From: Paracoccaceae bacterium
Lineage (GTDB): Bacteria > Pseudomonadota > Alphaproteobacteria > Rhodobacterales > Rhodobacteraceae
Assembly: GCA_003564655.1 (NCBI GenBank)
Contig: PXES01000129.1
Coordinates: 1 to 18,103, forward strand
Direction of reading: 5' to 3'
DNA: 18,103 bases
Part shown: positions 13,706-18,103 of the stretch, one piece after another
Layout of the letters: every line of letters begins with the position of its first letter
Position numbering within the stretch: position 1 is the first letter of the stretch
Translations under genes and position numbers: made by a program
The notes under the pieces: model-generated
What the model saw: the letters and a program-made list of their open reading frames with translations, nothing else
Database searches by the model: none
Told to the model about the DNA's origin: nothing

Positions 13706-14737
13706 ATGGGAGTGAGTCGCAGCAGAGCACAGAGCAGGGTCGCGCGGTCGTGGTTTCGGGGCGTGTCTTGCTGGCTTCTGGCGCTGCTTTTGCACATAGC
13801 GACGCCCTCACAGGCCGAGCTTCTCGTCCCCGGCAGCGATGATTCGCGTTTTGTCGCCGCGCTCGAGCGGTGGCTCGATGCCGATGAACAAGAGGCGCTG
13901 CCCGCGCTTTCCGATCTCGCCGCGCAAGAGGTGGTGGCCGCGCAGATGCTGCTGGCGCTGATCGACAAATCCGCTGCGCTGCAGGGGCCGCATCTGACCG
14001 CGCTGCCCCGCGCCGAACGGATCGCGCTCTTGCGCCAGCCCGGCGGGCTGTCGGGGCGCAGCTGGATCCATGCCGCCGCCGAGGCGAGCCCGCTTGCGGA
14101 GCTCTATCTGCGGAAATGGCAGATGACCGAGGATGTCGAGATGATCGCCCGCTTCGCCGAGGCTGGCGAGGACCGTGCCAGCCGCGAGGCCGCGCTGGTG
14201 CTGGCCAGCCGGCGCGAGCGCGGCTTCGCCCCCGAGGTGATCGCTCAGCCCTGGTTCCCCGACAGCCTGCGGCATCTGACCCCGGATCGCGCGCTGGCCC
14301 GGGCCGAGGCCGCCGAATTGCCGAGTGGCCACCCCATGCGCCGCTTCGCCAGTGAGCGTGTCCCCGCCGACGCGCTGCGCGACTGGCTGGCCGAGGCCCC
14401 TCTGGCCCGGCCCCTGCGCGCCGCCTGCACCAGCGTGTGCGGCGACACGCGCGCGCAGTGCACGCTGGCGCTCTACAAGGCGCTGGGCAGCTATGACAGC
14501 CTCGCGATGATGGGCAGCCCGAGCGTGGCGCTGGTCCCCGAGCAGCGGTTTGTCGACAGCCCGCGCGGGCATCAGGCCGTCGCGCGGCGCATCATGCTGA
14601 TGCACTCGGCGCGGGTGCGCGAGCTGTCCAGTTCGCGTCTCGCCGAGGTTGATCGCTGCGCGACCGACTGGCTGCAAAGCGAGTATCAACGCTATTCTGC
14701 ACGTGCCAGGCAGGAGCCCGGGACCCGGTCGGACTGA
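13706..14737 (+). CDS. Exported protein of unknown function
   Basis: 343 residues from the ATG at 13706; a TTG five codons upstream and a GTG at 13712 are less attractive. The N-terminus is basic (RSRAQSRVARSW), then hydrophobic (WLLALLLHIA, about 23-32), with a likely signal-peptidase site after SQA (residue 37). The mature protein should be periplasmic. It is largely helical and Ala/Leu-rich, with segments such as AQMLLALIDKS and AELYLRKW that recall helical-repeat proteins, though no regular TPR/Sel1 spacing was established. Four cysteines (241, 245, 252, 318), three within CTSVCGDTRAQC, could form disulfides. Biased third-position GC and continuous reading support coding on this strand. 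I do not recognise the family. Confidence 0.72.
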   Translation: MGVSRSRAQSRVARSWFRGVSCWLLALLLHIATPSQAELLVPGSDDSRFVAALERWLDADEQEALPALSDLAAQEVVAAQMLLALIDKSAALQGPHLTALPRAERIALLRQPGGLSGRSWIHAAAEASPLAELYLRKWQMTEDVEMIARFAEAGEDRASREAALVLASRRERGFAPEVIAQPWFPDSLRHLTPDRALARAEAAELPSGHPMRRFASERVPADALRDWLAEAPLARPLRAACTSVCGDTRAQCTLALYKALGSYDSLAMMGSPSVALVPEQRFVDSPRGHQAVARRIMLMHSARVRELSSSRLAEVDRCATDWLQSEYQRYSARARQEPGTRSD

Positions 14738-14942
14738 ACGCCACTGGCGTCGTGGTATGGGATCCATCCGGGCGACGCGCAGGCAATGGTCACGAGCGCG
14801 CGGGGCGCGATCCCTGTCCTTCGGGCCGTGCGCCCCGGCCGCAGCACCTGCCCGCCTGCGTCGATCACGTCACGCGGGGGGGGGCACCGCCGAGCATGAC
14901 CGTGGGCGCGGCCTGGGTTGCTGGCGCGAAAGCTTCAGGGCG

Positions 14943-14962
14943 GCGCCTGCGCGCGCAGGCGC
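14943..14962. repeat. Perfect 20-bp GC palindrome
   Basis: GCGCCTGCGCGCGCAGGCGC is completely self-complementary with no spacer. It could form a cruciform or bind a dimeric protein, or be a chance product of CG-rich sequence. No T-tract follows, so it is not an obvious terminator. Confidence 0.5.
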
Positions 14963-15266
14963 GCGCGTCGCGATCCCCGAGGGGGCAGCTCGTGGCTGTA
15001 TCCGGAACCGGGCGAACCCGCGCGGGGGTACGGATGACAGCCATATCGCGCTTTCCTGCGCGCGGACGGGCTTCGCCACGCGCGCTCGGAGCGGTTGACT
15101 TTCCGCTGCGCGACGCCGTGGCGGCTTGCGATGCACGTGGCATTGTTCCTGCGTCCCCGACGGCCACAAGCCCGCAGTCCCCGCGGCACGCTCGAGGCCT
15201 GCCGCGCCCCTTTGCGACGCGCGCGCCCAGCGCCGCTGCCCCCCTTCGCTGGTATGGTGCCTTGCC

Positions 15267-15333
15267 CAAATATCCCGGGGGCGTCGCGCGGCACGCGCGA
15301 CGGGGCAGGCCCCCACGCCGCCTGCGATATTTG
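15267..15333. repeat. Nested inverted repeat (AAATATC element)
   Basis: Outer arms CAAATATC (15267-15274) and GATATTTG (15326-15333) are perfect. Inside, GGGGGC plus GTCGCGCG (15277-15290) pairs with CGCGCGAC (15294-15301) and, after a 7-nt bulge, GCCCCC (15309-15314). The CTTGCCCAAATATCC-type stretch recalls intergenic sequence common in Rhodobacteraceae genomes, from memory only. Hairpin copy 3 follows 32 nt later, so the two may act together at this convergent junction. Confidence 0.6.
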
Positions 15334-15365
15334 CTACACCTGTCCGGCTGGGTCGCGGCAGACGC

Positions 15366-15419
15366 AAAGCGCCCTCGGGCCGTGCCCACCCACCCACCCG
15401 CACGGCCCGAGGGCGCTTT
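15366..15419 (+). repeat. Dispersed hairpin with G-quadruplex loop, copy 3
   Basis: A perfect 20-bp stem (15366-15385 with 15400-15419) around a 14-nt loop CCACCCACCCACCC (15386-15399). This is the cleanest copy of the element. The plus-strand right arm ends in TTTT (15417-15420), giving a better U-tract than the other copies. It lies 629 nt beyond the exported-protein gene and 315 nt beyond fliI, between converging genes, where it could stop transcription from either side. Confidence 0.88.
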
Positions 15420-15734
15420 TGTGGTGTGCGGGCAGGCAGGCCGATCGACCCGCCGACGCGAACAGACGGCTGCGTGCGCGGCCGGGCGGGACGTCTCTGC
15501 CGGCGGTGTTTCGCGATCCGCAGGTCCGCGCGGCACGGTCATCTGCCACCGCGTCGCAAACAGGGTTGCGCCGCCCCGCGCGCATCCGGGGTTGCCCGCG
15601 CCATCAGGGTCCGCAGGCTGCCATTGTCGCGCGATCCTGTTTCCCGGACCCCCCTCGCACAGTCGGCCGCATTGCATCAGCGGGGCTCTGCGTGGCCGTG
15701 ACAGCGTGTTGCGCGGACCCTCCGGCCCGGACTC

Positions 15735-17084
15735 TCAGCCCTTGCGCCGGGCGGGCTCGGTCGGGGTCGGGGGCTCCAGCGCGCGGGCGAGGCGGGCGAA
15801 AGCCCCCCTTATGCCCTGGCCCGCATCCTCGGCCACGAAGGCGTCGAGCGCGGGCCAGAGGGCCACGGCACGATCCACCAGCGGGTCGGCCCCGGCCTCG
15901 TACAGCCCCGCCTGGATCATCATCTCGGCACGGTCATAGGCGCCCAGACAGCGCCGCGCCTCGCCGATGCGGGCATTCTCCTCGGGGCTCGCGCAATGGG
16001 GCAGCGCGCGGCTGACCGAGCGCAGCACGTCGATCGCCGGAAACCGCCCGCGCTCGGCGATCGCGCGGTCCATCACCACATGCCCGTCAAGCACCCCGCG
16101 CAGGATGTCGGCCACGGGTTCTTCCATGTCGGAGCCCGCGACCAGCACGGTGAACACCGCCGTGATCGCGCCGACATCGTCGCGCCCGGGGCCTGCGCGC
16201 TCGGCCAGCGCCATGATGCGATGCGCGAGCGAGGGCGGGTGGCCGCGCAACGACGCCTCCTCGCCCGCCGCCAGCGCAACCTCGCGATGCGCCTCGGCCA
16301 TGCGGGTGATGCTGTCGGCCAGAAGCAGCACATGACGGCCCTGATCGCGGAAATGCTCGGCCACGCACATCGCCGCCTGCGCGCAGCGCCGCCGCGTCAG
16401 CGGCGGCTGGTCCGAGGTCGCCGTCACCACCACCGCGCGCCTGAGCCCCTCGGGGCCCAGCACATCCTCGACGAATTCGCGCAGTTCGCGCCCGCGTTCG
16501 CCCACCAGCGCGATCACCACCACATCGGCCTGCATCGCCCGCGCGAACCGCCCCAGCAGCATCGACTTGCCCACGCCGGCCCCCGCAAACAGCCCGATCC
16601 GCTGGCCGCGCACCACGGGCAGCAGCGTGTTGAACACGGCCATGCCGGTATCCAGACGCGCCCCCAGCCGCCCGCGCCGCGCCGGGTCCGGCGGGCGCGC
16701 ATCGAGCGGTCGCACCAACGGACCGGGGACCAGCGGCCGCCCGTCGAGAGGGCGGCCATACGGGTCGATCACCCGGCCGATCCAGCGGTCATCGGGCGCG
16801 ATGCCGCGTGCGGGCCTGTGTTCGGCCCGGTCGCCGATGGCAAGGCCGTCGCGCGTGCCATCGGGCAGGGCCAGCACCTCTGTCGGGCTCAGGCGCAGGA
16901 TCTCGGCGCCAACGCGCAAGCCCGCCCGTGTCGTGATGTCCAGCCAGTCGCCGATGCGCGCCTGCCGGGTCAGCCCCTCGACCGCGACAAGCTGGCCGTC
17001 GATGCGGCTGATCCGGCCTGCCACCTGCACCGGTCGCAGCTCGGCCAGCTGCGCCTGCAGGGCCTCGAACACATCCGGCGCCAT
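15735..17084 (-). CDS. fliI: Flagellum-specific ATPase FliI
   Basis: A 449-residue F1-like ATPase that unloads chaperones and drives flagellar type III export at the membrane base. The P-loop AGAGVGKS is at 167-174. The catalytic GER with Glu196 follows, and the Walker B stretch VLLLADSITRMAEAHREVA is at 252-270. These match the FliI/YscN family; the nearby flagellar genes support FliI over a secretion homologue or Rho. The ATG at 17084 has AAGGGAG 5 nt upstream; an in-frame ATG nine codons earlier (17111) lacks that support. The last 15 or so residues are Pro/Arg-rich. It is divergent from flgB with a 149-nt gap and no visible fliH or fliJ beside it. Confidence 0.95.
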   Translation of the reverse strand: MAPDVFEALQAQLAELRPVQVAGRISRIDGQLVAVEGLTRQARIGDWLDITTRAGLRVGAEILRLSPTEVLALPDGTRDGLAIGDRAEHRPARGIAPDDRWIGRVIDPYGRPLDGRPLVPGPLVRPLDARPPDPARRGRLGARLDTGMAVFNTLLPVVRGQRIGLFAGAGVGKSMLLGRFARAMQADVVVIALVGERGRELREFVEDVLGPEGLRRAVVVTATSDQPPLTRRRCAQAAMCVAEHFRDQGRHVLLLADSITRMAEAHREVALAAGEEASLRGHPPSLAHRIMALAERAGPGRDDVGAITAVFTVLVAGSDMEEPVADILRGVLDGHVVMDRAIAERGRFPAIDVLRSVSRALPHCASPEENARIGEARRCLGAYDRAEMMIQAGLYEAGADPLVDRAVALWPALDAFVAEDAGQGIRGAFARLARALEPPTPTEPARRKG

Positions 17085-17127
17085 GCGTGCTCCCTTGCGA
17101 AACGCACTCATCCTGCCCGCGCCAGGG

Positions 17128-17186
17128 TTAAGATTGCGTGAAACCGCAAGCGGCGCCGCGGGTGGCGCGTGGTTACCGATCCTTAA
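17128..17186. promoter_or_regulatory. Candidate CtrA-like sites in the fliI-flgB divergent region
   Basis: TTAA-N7-TGAA at 17128-17142 and TTAC-N6-TTAA at 17173-17186 each match the CtrA consensus TTAA-N7-TTAA imperfectly. CtrA governs flagellar genes in many Rhodobacterales, so the position between divergent flagellar genes is suggestive. Neither site is a full match. Confidence 0.3.
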
Positions 17187-17233
17187 GCGAATCGGGCGTA
17201 AAGCTGGCTCAACCAATGACGGGAGAAACCCTC

Positions 17234-17608
17234 ATGTTCGACATGCCCCATCTGATGCGCGCCGCGCAGGACCTTGCCCGCAATGCCGGGGCACGCCAGG
17301 CGGTGATCGCGGAAAACATCGCCCAGGCCAACACGCCGGGGTTTCGGGCCCGCGACATGCCGCTCTTCGATCCGCGCGCCGCAGGGGGGCTGCGCGCCAC
17401 GCGGCCCACGCATCTGGACAGCGGCCCGCGCGCGGCGCAGCCGGGCGCACAGCCCGACCGCAGCGCGCCCGCGCTCTCGCCCAACGGCAACTCCGTCTCG
17501 CTAGAGCGTGAGATGATGCGCGCGGCCCAGACGCGGCAGGCACATGAGATGGCGCTGGCCAGCTACAGCTCGGCCCGCGTGATCCTGCGCACGGCGCTCG
17601 GCCGGTAA
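17234..17608 (+). CDS. flgB: Flagellar basal-body proximal rod protein FlgB
   Basis: A 124-residue rod protein exported through the flagellar apparatus. The N-terminal helix leads into IAQANTPGFRARD (29-41), the conserved rod/hook ANxxTPGY-like signature. The C-terminal helix (MMRAAQTRQAHEMALASYSSARVILRTAL) is the usual packing helix of FlgB. The middle (about 48-85) is Pro/Ala/Arg-rich and short, as expected for FlgB. The ATG at 17234 has GGGAG 8 nt upstream; an in-frame ATG at 17216 lies before that site and is less likely. It is first in flgB-flgC-fliE, 12 nt before flgC. Confidence 0.94.
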   Translation: MFDMPHLMRAAQDLARNAGARQAVIAENIAQANTPGFRARDMPLFDPRAAGGLRATRPTHLDSGPRAAQPGAQPDRSAPALSPNGNSVSLEREMMRAAQTRQAHEMALASYSSARVILRTALGR

Positions 17609-17620
17609 GGGGGCGGGCGC

Positions 17621-18013
17621 ATGTCGGATCTCTTCGCCAATCTTTCGCTCTCCGCCTCGGGGATGGAGGCGCAGGCCCGCCGCCTGCGCCATGTCTCGGA
17701 GAACATCGCCAATGTCGACACTTCCGGCTACCGGCGCAAGACCGTCGATTTCCGCGCCGAGATGGACCGCGCCACGGGGCTGGCGCATGTGACGACCGGC
17801 CCCGTTCAACTCGACCGCCGCGAATTGCCGCGGATCTACGACCCAGGCCACGCGCTTGCCGATGCCGAGGGCTATTATGACGGCTCCACTGTGGATCTGA
17901 TGATCGAGCTTGCCGACGCGCGCGAGGCCAGCCGCAGCTATGAGGCCAATCTGCGCGCCTTCGACCAGACCCGCCAGATGGCGCAGGGGCTTCTCGACCT
18001 GCTGCGCCGCTGA
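17621..18013 (+). CDS. flgC: Flagellar basal-body proximal rod protein FlgC
   Basis: A 130-residue rod subunit with the N-terminal SENIANVDTSGYRRKTVDF stretch (27-44), a hallmark of FlgC. The C-terminal YEANLRAFDQTRQMAQGLLDLL helix is also characteristic of the rod family. The length is normal. The ATG at 17621 follows flgB by 12 nt, with AAGGGGG just upstream. It assembles on FlgB above FliE in the proximal rod and is surely co-transcribed with flgB and fliE. Confidence 0.96.
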   Translation: MSDLFANLSLSASGMEAQARRLRHVSENIANVDTSGYRRKTVDFRAEMDRATGLAHVTTGPVQLDRRELPRIYDPGHALADAEGYYDGSTVDLMIELADAREASRSYEANLRAFDQTRQMAQGLLDLLRR

Positions 18014-18035
18014 CACCCTTCGCAAGGATCTTGCC

Positions 18036-18103
18036 ATGACCATTTCCCCCGCCATCGCCATCCAGTCCTATGACGCCGCGCGCGACGCCGCCCGCCCCGC
18101 GCC
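18036..18103 (+). CDS. fliE: Flagellar hook-basal body complex protein FliE, 5' end only
   Basis: Only about 22 residues lie in the window, starting MTISPAIAIQSYDAARDAAR and running off the right edge. The call rests mainly on position: fliE normally follows flgB-flgC in this group, and the start has AAGGA 7 nt upstream. The gap to flgC is 22 nt. FliE would join the MS ring/export gate to the rod. The sequence seen is compatible with FliE but too short to prove it. Confidence 0.65.
   Translation, partial: MTISPAIAIQSYDAARDAARPA

Larger units (their letters stand above)
14738..15734. other. About 1 kb convergent intergenic region without a recognisable gene
   Basis: It lies between the 3' ends of the exported-protein gene (plus) and fliI (minus). 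Long open frames exist on both strands, but they are Arg/Pro/Ala/Gly-rich, overlap one another and show no family features. The region is rich in structure: a 20-bp perfect palindrome (14943-14962), a nested inverted repeat (15267-15333) and hairpin copy 3 (15366-15419). A run of nine G occurs at 14876-14884. It may be decayed gene sequence, host an unseen small RNA, or be a repeat-collecting spacer. Confidence 0.6.

Noticed and set aside
14738..14750. Small hairpin ACGCC-ACT-GGCGT directly after the exported-protein stop
   Set aside because: Only 5 bp and no T-tract, so not called a terminator.
13808..14767. A 319-residue minus-strand frame opposite the exported protein
   Set aside because: The plus frame has a signal peptide and natural composition; the minus frame is Gly/Gln/Arg-rich with no features.
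14876..14884. Run of nine G
   Set aside because: Could be a slippage site, but it lies in no gene, so phase variation has nothing to act on; it may also be a sequencing risk.
14752..15939. A 395-residue plus-strand frame running from the spacer into fliI
   Set aside because: It crosses hairpin copy 3 and ends antisense to fliI; composition is Arg/Ala/Pro shadow and codon third positions do not look coding.

Overview
The window is GC-rich with tightly packed genes. Gene order and protein style (an mreBCD-mrdA-rodA cell-shape operon, flagellar fliI divergent from flgB-flgC-fliE, and an Irr-type iron-control palindrome) point to the chromosome of an alphaproteobacterium, most likely Rhodobacteraceae (roseobacter/Rhodobacter group). 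This assignment comes from recognising the proteins, not from any database search. No rRNA, tRNA, CRISPR array, transposase or phage gene was seen.

Layout. (1) 1-4311, minus strand: a three-gene ABC exporter operon read ATPase, double-FtsX permease, HlyD-type membrane-fusion protein; the last gene runs off the left edge. (2) 4312-4737: a gene-free gap with a conspicuous hairpin. (3) 4738-11360, minus strand: mreB, mreC, mreD, mrdA (PBP2), rodA and ghrA. This is the elongasome operon, and every junction from mreC onward overlaps by a few bases. A D-2-hydroxyacid dehydrogenase (GhrA type) is coupled to its end. (4) 11528-12277, minus: a ZIP metal transporter whose start lies beside a perfect 17-bp palindrome resembling an Irr box. 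(5) 12520-13443, minus: an alpha/beta-hydrolase-like protein whose nucleophile elbow carries Gly where Ser is expected. (6) 13706-14737, plus: an exported protein of unknown function. (7) 14738-15734: about 1 kb with no convincing gene, but with several palindromes. (8) 15735-18103: flagellar export ATPase fliI (minus), divergent from flgB, flgC and the start of fliE (plus).

The most unusual signal is a dispersed element in three near-identical copies (4591-4645, 12402-12457, 15366-15419). Each has a 20-bp stem and a 14-16-nt loop made of repeated CCCA/TGGG units. One strand therefore carries four G-runs separated by single bases, a strong G-quadruplex motif held between hairpin arms. All three copies lie in intergenic DNA downstream of gene ends, and they occur in both orientations. 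They may be terminators, a REP-like mobile repeat, or a structural or protein-binding site. I do not recognise the element as a named family.

How the genes work together: MreB filaments with MreC and MreD position the RodA glycosyltransferase and PBP2 transpeptidase for lateral wall growth. FliI powers flagellar type III export, and FlgB, FlgC and FliE are the proximal rod and adaptor proteins. The ABC exporter and ZIP transporter are separate membrane-transport functions.
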